DNA of 7,569 nucleotides from Dehalococcoidales bacterium (GTDB lineage: Bacteria > Chloroflexota > Dehalococcoidia > Dehalococcoidales > JAQTRN01). Each line of letters begins with the position of its first letter. Position 1 is the stretch's first letter. The stretch lies in assembly GCA_028711795.1 (NCBI GenBank), contig JAQTRN010000040.1:1-7569 (forward strand), in the 5' to 3' direction. The position numbers were made by a program, and so were the translations under genes. Below are positions 1 to 6,313 of the stretch, piece after piece. The notes under the pieces are model-generated. The model was not told where the DNA came from and searched no databases. It saw nothing but the letters and a program-made list of their open reading frames with translations.

Positions 1-99
1 AGTCCTTTCGATTATGGAAATTCTACAACTTTTTTAGCTATGCAACAAGGCCTTAATTTTCATTACCTATTTGGAGCGTCCCGTACTATCTTGAAGTAG
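1..99 (+). CDS. Possible 3' end of an unrecognised gene (5' truncated by window edge)
   Basis: Frame 1 is open from the first base to a TAG at 97-99 and encodes 32 residues, including DYGNSTTFLAMQQGLNFHYL. I do not recognise a family. Two things favour a real gene end: the peptide has ordinary composition, and a strong rho-independent terminator begins about 32 bases after the stop, as expected for the last gene of a transcription unit. Thirty-two open codons can occur by chance, so the call is tentative. The start and most of the protein lie left of the window. Confidence 0.4.
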   Translation, partial: SPFDYGNSTTFLAMQQGLNFHYLFGASRTILK

Positions 100-131
100 C
101 ACCTCAAGAAATACCTTCTGATCAATCTACT

Positions 132-160
132 AACCTCCCCTCGCCGGGAGGTTTTTCTTT
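132..160 (+). terminator. Rho-independent terminator
   Basis: The 8-bp perfect stem AACCTCCC (132-139) / GGGAGGTT (146-153) has a 6-base loop and runs straight into a T-rich tract (152-156, then 158-162). It would end transcription of the gene whose tail occupies 1-99 and would insulate the downstream module from it. Confidence 0.88.
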
Positions 161-237
161 TTCATTTTTATCTTTTCCTCCATACCTCGGGGAGGGTGAT
201 ATTATAGCTATTTCTTGTTAGGACATAAAATGTATTT

Positions 238-266
238 TTGTTACACAATGAAGCTGTAAACATAAT
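238..266 (+). promoter_or_regulatory. Candidate sigma-70-type promoter for the first sigma-like gene
   Basis: A -35-like TTGTTA (238-243) is separated by 17 bases from a -10-like CATAAT (261-266) in an AT-rich stretch between the terminator at 132-160 and the gene at 354. The predicted transcript starts near 273, leaving a leader of about 80 bases. I see no gene in 100-353; besides this promoter it holds the leader elements described in the findings. AT-rich DNA gives false promoter matches easily. Confidence 0.4.
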
Positions 267-340
267 TTTTCAGCACCTTAAAAACTGAATAGTGGAAGCC
301 AGACCTGAACGCTTGCCCACGACGGTAAATAAACTCAATA

Positions 341-348
341 AGGGGGTC
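341..348 (+). promoter_or_regulatory. Ribosome binding site of the zinc-ribbon sigma-like gene
   Basis: AGGGGGTC lies about 6 bases before the ATG at 354 and fixes that start. The bases from 345 to 353 are complementary, with one mismatch, to 310-318 in the same leader, so the site may be hidden in a hairpin. Confidence 0.6.
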
Positions 349-353
349 AAGCG

Positions 354-1136
354 ATGGTAACGAGGGTAACAGCACCAGCACCGCTTAACGGCGATAACAG
401 CAACGCACAGGGATACTGTAGCCAATGCGATAAAATCTGGACTCTAACGGAAGGACAGGGCATTTGCCGATGGTGTGGAAAGCTCGCAAACTGCCAAACC
501 AGCACGACAAAGCCCCGCCAGGTAAAGTCTAGCTCACGGCGTAAGCTGAAGCAAGCTAACGGCAGTGATAACGGCTACGACCAGCTACCTGAGCCGTACC
601 TTACCTACTATAAAGTAGCTTCCCGCTTTGCTCATAAGGCAAAGGCAGAGGACACTCAGGACTTACTCCACGATATAATAGTAACCCTTGCTACAGCCGA
701 GCGGAATAACGGTCATAAGCCCTTTACCGAAGCCGTGATGTATCGGATAGCCAGCCGAACCGTAGCCGATTACTGGCGAAGCTACTATAAAGCCAGCAGA
801 GGCTTAAACTGCGGTAGCTGTAGCCAGAAACAACGGCGTAAATGCCGAGAGGACTATCTCTATACCGAGTGTCCCAAAGCTGTAAAGCTGGAGAGCATTA
901 ACAAGCCTATCATAGACAGTGAAGGCAACACTACCGAACTCGGAGAACTGATTGCCGATGACAAGGCGATTGACCTGGGAGCTTGGATTGATGCCAGAAA
1001 ATTCCTGCTAGGCTTCCCGCAACGGCTACTGGGGATAGCTCATAAAATGGATAATGGTGAAGCCCTTACCAACAAAGAACATCAATACTTATGGTATTGG
1101 CGAAAACGGGAACAAAAAAGTCTGATTGCAACCTAA
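354..1136 (+). CDS. Zinc-ribbon sigma-factor-like protein (260 aa)
   Basis: This is probably a transcription factor related to region 2 of sigma-70 proteins. Residues 22-41 form a zinc ribbon with two CxxC pairs (C22, C25, C38, C41). A basic linker follows (about 52-67). Residues 84-150 look like sigma region 2: an acidic AEDTQDLLHDII segment, then an aromatic/basic IASRTVADYWRSYYK helix. A second cysteine cluster (C153, C156, C164, C173) is inserted after it. The segment around TELGELIADDKAID (194-207) resembles a sigma inter-region linker. There is no recognisable C-terminal helix-turn-helix. The protein ends in QKSLIAT, and QKSLI resembles a beta-clamp-binding peptide, which is notable because the next gene encodes a clamp. 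Its core is paralogous to the protein at 2563-3177. The ATG start is supported by AGGGGGT 6-7 bases upstream. The sigma relationship comes from motif reading only, and another DNA-binding role is possible. Confidence 0.72.
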   Translation: MVTRVTAPAPLNGDNSNAQGYCSQCDKIWTLTEGQGICRWCGKLANCQTSTTKPRQVKSSSRRKLKQANGSDNGYDQLPEPYLTYYKVASRFAHKAKAEDTQDLLHDIIVTLATAERNNGHKPFTEAVMYRIASRTVADYWRSYYKASRGLNCGSCSQKQRRKCREDYLYTECPKAVKLESINKPIIDSEGNTTELGELIADDKAIDLGAWIDARKFLLGFPQRLLGIAHKMDNGEALTNKEHQYLWYWRKREQKSLIAT

Positions 1137-1259
1137 GAATTAGCCCTCAAATCCCGACTTATATAGTGGAAGCACCGCTAAGGCTAGAGTATCTCAGCTT
1201 AACGGATAGCTTACTACTAGGCGATGCTGGCAGGTTTGCCCACTAGCCAGATAGCCAAA

Positions 1260-1266
1260 AGGGGTG
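1260..1266 (+). promoter_or_regulatory. Ribosome binding site supporting a TTG start for the clamp gene
   Basis: AGGGGTG, continuing as AATAAAC, lies 7 bases before the TTG at 1274 and closely matches an anti-Shine-Dalgarno target. No in-frame ATG lies near this position, so TTG is the best start. Confidence 0.6.
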
Positions 1267-1273
1267 AATAAAC

Positions 1274-2473
1274 TTGGAACAACTGAATATCGTGGGCAAG
1301 CGTTCAGGGGATAACGGCTTCGTAGCTCATAAGGCTACTCTGGTAAACGCTCTTTCCCGTGTTTTAGCTGACCGTGTTATGGTCGGCGACTTCACGGTGG
1401 GGCGTAAAGGCTTTCTCGGTTACGTTAAGGCTCTGGCGGGTAGTAACATCATAAGAGTTATACCCGCCAACGGTGATGCTAGCGTATCGCAGGTCAACGG
1501 AAATAAACGCCTGAAAGTAACCTGTGGAAGCAATACCAGCTACCTTGAGGACCTGGCCTGGGTGGGTGAGAAAACACCGCTCACCTTATGCGAGGTCAGG
1601 GTAAGCTCCAAACGCATCGTCCAGCCCAATATCGGCGGACTGGAGCTGGCGGAAGCTCTTAACAGAGTGCTACCCTTCACCGCCAAAGAGGACAACAGAC
1701 CAGTTTTACAATGTGTCCTTTTTAAGGCAGGTGAGGGTAAGCTCACACTGGTAAGCGCCGACGGCTTCAGGCTGGCGGTAGTAACGCTGGACTGTGATGT
1801 TGAGGGGCAAGCCCTGATACATCGTGATGAGCTAAGGGGAATTGCCAATGCCTTGCGGAAAGCGCATCGGGTCAACCTGAGTTTCGAGCAAAGCGGGGAT
1901 AGCCTTGACGGTTCCAGCCTGGTCATTGATACCGAGCTAATGCGGTATAAGTGGCGGGGCGCTGACGGGCAATTCCCCGATTACGAGAAACTCATTCCTA
2001 CCGAGACGTACATCACCGCTCACTTTGACACCGTGGAAGCGGGCAAGGCGATTGCCCCACTCAAAGCCCTTGCCGATAGCAAGTCTTACCCGATAGACCT
2101 GCACCTCAACGGCGGTATCGTGATGTCCAGTCCTGATGATAAGGGGGAAGTCACCATACCCGCCGATATTGAGGGCGGGGAAGTCAGGGTGAGAATTGAC
2201 GGCGCATACCTTACCGAAGCCCTGAAAGCCTGTGGCGGCATGGTGGACTTCAAGCTCACCGATGGCAATTCGCCAGTCCTGTTTACCGTTGACGGTTATC
2301 AACTGGTGAACATGCCCATGCTGACAGGTGCGGGGGACAAGGTGGAAGCGGAAGCCGAACCAGCAACCGAGGCGGACACCGAGACAGCCGAGGCGGTAGC
2401 CGAAGCGGAAGCAATCACCAAAGCCGAAAAACCGAAGCGTAACCGGAAGAGGGAAAAAGTAGCCGTAGCCTAA
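1274..2473 (+). CDS. dnaN-like: DNA polymerase III beta subunit-like sliding clamp (DnaN family, divergent)
   Basis: DnaN dimers encircle DNA and tether polymerases and other partners. Clamp hallmarks are clear in domains 2 and 3. Domain 2 (about 119-236) has the RPVLQCVLF strand, the LTLVSADGFRLA motif and the GQFPDYEKLIP loop. Domain 3 (about 240-350) has DGAYLTEALKAC, a SPVLF strand and a final VNMPML, matching the MPM(R/L) end of normal clamps. Domain 1 (1-115) is poorly conserved; only a stretch near RLKVTCGS recalls the family. Normal clamps of about 370 residues stop at the MPM motif, but this one adds 49 residues: an Ala/Glu-rich acidic run, then a basic patch (KPKRNRKREK). The start is TTG with a good ribosome site. 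Flanking sigma-like genes, rather than dnaA or recF, show this is not the chromosomal dnaN locus. It is probably an accessory clamp encoded by a mobile element. Confidence 0.88.
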   Translation: MEQLNIVGKRSGDNGFVAHKATLVNALSRVLADRVMVGDFTVGRKGFLGYVKALAGSNIIRVIPANGDASVSQVNGNKRLKVTCGSNTSYLEDLAWVGEKTPLTLCEVRVSSKRIVQPNIGGLELAEALNRVLPFTAKEDNRPVLQCVLFKAGEGKLTLVSADGFRLAVVTLDCDVEGQALIHRDELRGIANALRKAHRVNLSFEQSGDSLDGSSLVIDTELMRYKWRGADGQFPDYEKLIPTETYITAHFDTVEAGKAIAPLKALADSKSYPIDLHLNGGIVMSSPDDKGEVTIPADIEGGEVRVRIDGAYLTEALKACGGMVDFKLTDGNSPVLFTVDGYQLVNMPMLTGAGDKVEAEAEPATEADTETAEAVAEAEAITKAEKPKRNRKREKVAVA

Positions 2474-2497
2474 AGAACGCTTGACCAAACAAGAAAG

Positions 2498-2542
2498 AAG
2501 CGCACATGAGGAGCGTAACAGCTCTTTTTGTGCGCTTTTTTT
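2498..2542 (+). terminator. Rho-independent terminator or attenuator after the clamp gene
   Basis: The 9-bp perfect stem AAGCGCACA (2498-2506) / TGTGCGCTT (2529-2537) is followed by seven Ts (2536-2542). The long loop can form a smaller inner hairpin, GAGC (2511-2514) / GCTC (2521-2524). It sits 24 bases after the clamp stop and only 10 bases before the next gene's ribosome site, so it could also act as an attenuator for that gene. Confidence 0.82.
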
Positions 2543-2552
2543 GTGTGCGGGA

Positions 2553-2559
2553 AGGGGGA
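2553..2559 (+). promoter_or_regulatory. Ribosome binding site that sets the start of the HTH sigma-like gene
   Basis: AGGGGGA lies 3-9 bases before the ATG at 2563. It favours that start over an in-frame ATG at 2506, which lies inside the left arm and loop of the terminator hairpin and has no comparable site. Confidence 0.6.
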
Positions 2560-2562
2560 ACT

Positions 2563-3177
2563 ATGTCTCATTCGTGGCTCTATGACCGCCAAGAACAGCT
2601 TGACGGGTATAAAGCCTTCGCCAGGATTGCTTATATCCTGAGACGCCACGTCTTACCTGAAGATAGGGATGATATTGAGATGGACATCATCCTCAAGCTC
2701 AAGACGGTGTCCGATAAACGGAACGGGGAAATAACGCCCGCTTCACTCTGGTTTGTCGGGAGATGCCTGATTGCCGATTACTGGAAGCGGAAGTACAGGG
2801 AGCGGAGAAGGTCTGCCCGTATCTTCGATAGTAAGTATGGAGAGATGGCGTCTCATAGCTGGGAGTATATCTACCATAGCCCCATTACCGATACCGAAAT
2901 AGATACCAGTGCTGTTCTCAACACCCTGCCAGAGAGACTTAGGCGGATAGGGGAACTGCTGGTCAACGGGGAAAGACTAAATACGGCGGACAAGTGTTAC
3001 CTGTCAAGGCAGAGAGCTAAACTCTTGCAGGATTACAACTACCGTGTCGGCGATACCGAGGCGAAGCGGATACGACGTCTCAGGGGGCAAGGGTTATCCA
3101 GGTGCAAAATAGCCAAAGCACTCGGTAGAAGCCGTACCACAATCAGCAAGTATCTCAATAAGATGGCGCTGGCATAA
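2563..3177 (+). CDS. Sigma-factor-like protein with C-terminal helix-turn-helix (204 aa)
   Basis: This is probably a DNA-binding transcription factor of sigma-like type. Residues 15-82 match the region-2-like core of the protein at 354-1136: an acidic DRDDIEMDIILKLKT segment, an NGEIT turn, then VGRCLIADYWKRKYRERRR. Residues 121-155 (LPERLRRIGELLVNGERLN and following) also align with the other protein's C-terminal part. Unlike that protein, it lacks the zinc ribbon and cysteine cluster and ends in a clear helix-turn-helix (about 165-200; EAKRIRRLRGQGLSRCKIAK, then SRTTISKYL), similar to sigma region 4 or resolvase C-termini. I chose ATG 2563 because AGGGGGA precedes it; the longer reading from 2506 would begin inside a terminator hairpin. 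A second strong terminator follows the gene. Alternatives are an ECF-like sigma factor or a phage-type activator. Confidence 0.72.
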   Translation: MSHSWLYDRQEQLDGYKAFARIAYILRRHVLPEDRDDIEMDIILKLKTVSDKRNGEITPASLWFVGRCLIADYWKRKYRERRRSARIFDSKYGEMASHSWEYIYHSPITDTEIDTSAVLNTLPERLRRIGELLVNGERLNTADKCYLSRQRAKLLQDYNYRVGDTEAKRIRRLRGQGLSRCKIAKALGRSRTTISKYLNKMALA

Positions 3178-3200
3178 GCCAGTAACCAGCAGTAAACAGA

Positions 3201-3228
3201 AAGCCCGGGGAATCCCCGGGCTTTTTTT
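3201..3228 (+). terminator. Strong rho-independent terminator
   Basis: The 10-bp perfect GC-rich stem AAGCCCGGGG (3201-3210) / CCCCGGGCTT (3214-3223) has a 3-base loop and seven Ts (3222-3228). It ends the clamp/sigma module and separates it from the methyltransferase gene. Confidence 0.93.
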
Positions 3229-3261
3229 GTTGTCCTGCAAGCCCAGACTCTTGGATATTTC

Positions 3262-3291
3262 TTGCCGTCAGTCCAACTGGAGTTGTAGAAT
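3262..3291 (+). promoter_or_regulatory. Candidate promoter for the methyltransferase gene, with a palindrome in the spacer
   Basis: TTGCCG (3262-3267) and TAGAAT (3286-3291; 5 of 6 bases match TATAAT) are spaced by 18 bases. The spacer ends with the inverted repeat CAACT-GG-AGTTG (3274-3285), directly against the -10. A regulator bound there could block RNA polymerase. The preceding terminator means this gene needs its own promoter. Confidence 0.5.
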
Positions 3292-3342
3292 AGGGCAACG
3301 TCCAGATAAGCAGTCCCGATATTGTAAGCAGGAAATCAGAAC

Positions 3343-6306
3343 ATGGCAACAACCGAACAAACGATAAATGACGCCCTCGCCGCACTCCTAATGGAAACCC
3401 GCAGTCTCTGGCGATACAAGGGTGTTGTGAAATCCGAGAACGTCGATGTTCTGAAGGGTAGCGGTAAGAAACCGGATATCCTTATCACCGAGCCTAATGT
3501 CTCTCCTGTAATAGTGGAAACGGAAGTCGTGCCGGCTCCTTCAGTTGAGTCAGACGCCAAGCAACGCCTAGGCCAGTGCCTGTCTCCCTCCGGTAAAAGA
3601 ATACTGTCGTCGTTGGCAATCAGGCTGCCGATCAGGTTGAGGGACTTTTCAGGTAAGCCATTGAAGGATGAGATTGTCAATGCGTCTGACTATGATATGG
3701 CTCTTTATACAGGAGAAAGCCCGGAGTCGTTCGAGCGCTGGCCGCGAAGTGGGTGGGTGCGGGGGAATGTCACCGATTTGTCGATGCTGATTCAGTCCGC
3801 CGCCGTGCCTCCATCTGTGGTTGAACAGGCGGCTAACAAGCTGGTTGAAGGCGTCAGCGAGGCCGCCGCTCTTCTGGAGGACATGTCGACGACTCACCCC
3901 GGGGCGATAGCAAAGATATGCGAGGAACTGCGCCAACAGGACGGGGAGCAAACGCGGCGGATGGCCACAACCATACTGGCCAACGCCCTAGTGTTCCAGG
4001 AAAGCCTGGCCAGCGGCGAGGACGACCTGTATGAGGTGCGGACACTGGACGAACTCCGGGGCAGACGCAGCGGCGTGAACAAAGGCGAGGTGCTTGAGGA
4101 CTGGAAGAGAATCCTGAGGGTAAACTACTGGCCCATCTTCGACATTGCACGCCGTATACTGGAGGTCATTCCCGCAGACACTGCGCACCCCCTGCTTGAA
4201 CGGCTGGCTGCTACAGCTGCCGAATTGGTGGGCAATCAGATGATGCGTTCGCACGACCTGACGGGCGCCGTGTTCCAGCGCCTGATAGCCGACCGCAAAT
4301 TCCTGGCCGCGTACTACACCCATCCGGCCTCTGCGGCGCTACTGGTCGGACTGGCCATTGACACTGCCAGCACGCCGGGCGGTGGCTCATGGTCGAAAGA
4401 CAACGATGTGACCGCCTTGCGTATTGCCGACTTTGCCTGCGGTACTGGCACTCTTCTGTCGGCGGCATACCGCCGCATCTCCCAGCTACACGAGGCTTCG
4501 GGCGGTGATGCAGAGATGATTCATCCCGCGATGATGTCTACCGCACTGATAGGCTGTGACGTCCTCCCGGCAGCAGCTCACTTGACCGCATCAATGCTGG
4601 CCAGCGCGCACCCGACAGTCAAATACAAGGGGAGTTCAATATTCAACGTCGGCTATGGCCTGCGGGAAGGTGGCGGCGTTGCCCTCGGGTCACTTGACCT
4701 GCTTGACCTCCAACGTCTCTTTGATATTGTTGCAGTCACGGCCAAAGCAGTGGGAGCCAACGGTCAGAGCGAACACGAGGTCTGGACAGTGATTCAGCAC
4801 TGGTCGATAGACCTGGTTGTCATGAATCCGCCTTTCACGCGAGATACGGGTCACGAGGGTGTGAAGAGCACCGCGCCAAACCCGATGTTTGCCGCCTTTG
4901 GCTCGCAAGCCGAAGAACAAAAGGAGATGGCTAAGGCCGCGAAGCGTCTTCTCCAGGGTACTAGCGCCCATGGGAATGCAGGCGAAGCCAGTGCGTTCCT
5001 AGTACTGGCCGACCGTAAATTGAAGAATGGCGGAACGCTGGCGATGGTTATGCCGTTGAGCCTGATGTTTGGAGAGGCATGGGAAGCTTCACGGGAGCTG
5101 CTGCGGAAATCATATAGCGAGCTTGTCCTAGTTTCCATTGCCGGCGGTGGTCACGATGATATGTCCTTTTCAGCAGATACGGGAATGGGGGAATGTCTGG
5201 TTATTGGCCGCAAGGCTGCCAATAACCACAAGAGGGCAACATTTGTGGTACTGAACGAGAGGCCATCCTCCACGATGGTAGGTTCAAGCACTGCCGCTCA
5301 GATCAATAGGCTTAAAGAGCGGAATCTCCGCAAACTGGAGGACGGCCCGGTAGGCGGCAGCTTGTTCCATTTCGGCGACGATTTGATAGGCTATGCCATT
5401 GACGCGCCTTTGCCAGAAGAAGGCCCCTGGAACCTGGCCCGCATCAGGGACGGCGCTCTCGCCCAGGTAGCCTACCAGATGGCTGACCTTAACCGCATCT
5501 GGCTGCCGGGAATGGCGAAGAATAAAGCTATCCCGATTTCAATCACGACAGTCTCCCAGATTGGCCAGGTCGGGCCGGTTGACCGGGATGTAAACGGCAA
5601 TACCCCCGATGGCGGAATTCGCGGGCCGTTCCAGATTGAAGCTCTGAAGGCAAACGCCGCGCCCACATATCCAGTCTTGTGGGCGCACCATTTGGAACGC
5701 GAACGACGCATGGAGTTCGAGGCTGATAGCGAAGGCTCCATGCGTCAAGGGACTGGCCCTGCCGAAGACGAGGCGATTCGTGCCAAAGCCGCCAGAATTT
5801 GGGCAATGGCTTCCCACTGCCATTTTAATAGGGATTTTCAGTTTAATGCCCAGTCGACTGCGATGCAGTTCACCAGCAAGAAGACAATTGGCGGTCGGGC
5901 TTGGCCGTCTATCACACTGGCTAACGCTGAACAGGAAAAGGCGTTAGTCCTGTGGGCGAATTCATCTCTTGGCCTTCTGCTTCACTGGTGGCACGCCAAC
6001 AAGCAGCAAGCCGGCCGAGGTAGCATCGGCGTGTCGGCTCTCGGCTCGTTGCCGGTATTGGATGTCACCAAGCTTTCCGCAGAAGCCCTTTCCAAGGCGG
6101 TTGCCATCTTCGATGACCTAAAGCACAAGGAGCTACGACCGGTCAACGAAATCGCCCAGGACGCAGTTCGCGCGGAGATAGACACGCGGTTGGCAACGGA
6201 AGTGCTGGGATTCCCTCCTGAGTTGACAGCGCCGGATGGCCCCATAGCGTTGTTGAGACAGAAACTGGCGCTGGAACCGTCAATAGCCGGAACTAAGGTA
6301 AGCTGA
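3343..6306 (+). CDS. N6-adenine DNA methyltransferase with nuclease-like N-terminus (Type IIG-like restriction-modification enzyme)
   Basis: It likely methylates adenine in a specific DNA site using S-adenosylmethionine and may also cleave unmodified DNA. Residues 1-125 resemble a PD-(D/E)XK-type nuclease: P44-D45, then a strand ending E59-T-E61. The usual Lys is replaced by Glu, as in the BamHI ExE variant. Residues about 135-330 are a helical spacer. Motif X (YYTHP, 324-328), motif I (ADFACGTG, 362-369) and catalytic motif IV (NPPF, 495-498) follow in the order of gamma-class enzymes. The C-terminal third should be the target-recognition region, with ANSSLG (872-877) and LLLHWW shortly after. 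The length of 987 aa fits single-chain Type IIG enzymes such as MmeI (about 920 aa). No separate specificity, helicase or nuclease gene is adjacent. AGGA lies 9 bases before the ATG. If the ExE site is inactive, it may be an orphan or BREX-like defence methyltransferase. Confidence 0.85.
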   Translation: MATTEQTINDALAALLMETRSLWRYKGVVKSENVDVLKGSGKKPDILITEPNVSPVIVETEVVPAPSVESDAKQRLGQCLSPSGKRILSSLAIRLPIRLRDFSGKPLKDEIVNASDYDMALYTGESPESFERWPRSGWVRGNVTDLSMLIQSAAVPPSVVEQAANKLVEGVSEAAALLEDMSTTHPGAIAKICEELRQQDGEQTRRMATTILANALVFQESLASGEDDLYEVRTLDELRGRRSGVNKGEVLEDWKRILRVNYWPIFDIARRILEVIPADTAHPLLERLAATAAELVGNQMMRSHDLTGAVFQRLIADRKFLAAYYTHPASAALLVGLAIDTASTPGGGSWSKDNDVTALRIADFACGTGTLLSAAYRRISQLHEASGGDAEMIHPAMMSTALIGCDVLPAAAHLTASMLASAHPTVKYKGSSIFNVGYGLREGGGVALGSLDLLDLQRLFDIVAVTAKAVGANGQSEHEVWTVIQHWSIDLVVMNPPFTRDTGHEGVKSTAPNPMFAAFGSQAEEQKEMAKAAKRLLQGTSAHGNAGEASAFLVLADRKLKNGGTLAMVMPLSLMFGEAWEASRELLRKSYSELVLVSIAGGGHDDMSFSADTGMGECLVIGRKAANNHKRATFVVLNERPSSTMVGSSTAAQINRLKERNLRKLEDGPVGGSLFHFGDDLIGYAIDAPLPEEGPWNLARIRDGALAQVAYQMADLNRIWLPGMAKNKAIPISITTVSQIGQVGPVDRDVNGNTPDGGIRGPFQIEALKANAAPTYPVLWAHHLERERRMEFEADSEGSMRQGTGPAEDEAIRAKAARIWAMASHCHFNRDFQFNAQSTAMQFTSKKTIGGRAWPSITLANAEQEKALVLWANSSLGLLLHWWHANKQQAGRGSIGVSALGSLPVLDVTKLSAEALSKAVAIFDDLKHKELRPVNEIAQDAVRAEIDTRLATEVLGFPPELTAPDGPIALLRQKLALEPSIAGTKVS

Positions 6307-6313
6307 GTATTTC

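Noticed and set aside
171..197. CCTCC...GGAGG inverted repeat just after the first terminator
   Set aside because: Only a 5-bp stem with a long loop and no T tract on the right; probably chance.
605..792. CTACTATAAAG repeat (605-615 and 782-792), the first copy forming CTACT-ATAA-AGTAG
   Set aside because: Both copies encode similar YYK peptides inside the zinc-ribbon gene; codon choice explains them better than a regulatory repeat.
1540..2488. Long - strand open frames (128, 183 and 60 aa) across the clamp gene
   Set aside because: They lie antisense to a clear DnaN-family gene, have no recognisable motifs or ribosome sites, and one runs up to the terminator region.
2506..2562. Upstream in-frame start for the HTH sigma-like protein adding 19 residues
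   Set aside because: The ATG lies inside a terminator hairpin without a ribosome site; the ATG at 2563 has AGGGGGA before it.
3155..3385. A - strand 76-aa frame between the HTH sigma-like gene and the methyltransferase
   Set aside because: It runs through the strong terminator hairpin at 3201-3228 and overlaps both neighbouring gene ends; no ribosome site or family resemblance.
3336..6245. Many - strand frames of 62-114 aa across the methyltransferase gene
   Set aside because: The + strand frame has methyltransferase motifs X, I and IV in order; the antisense frames have biased composition (Arg/Ser/Pro-rich) and no motifs.
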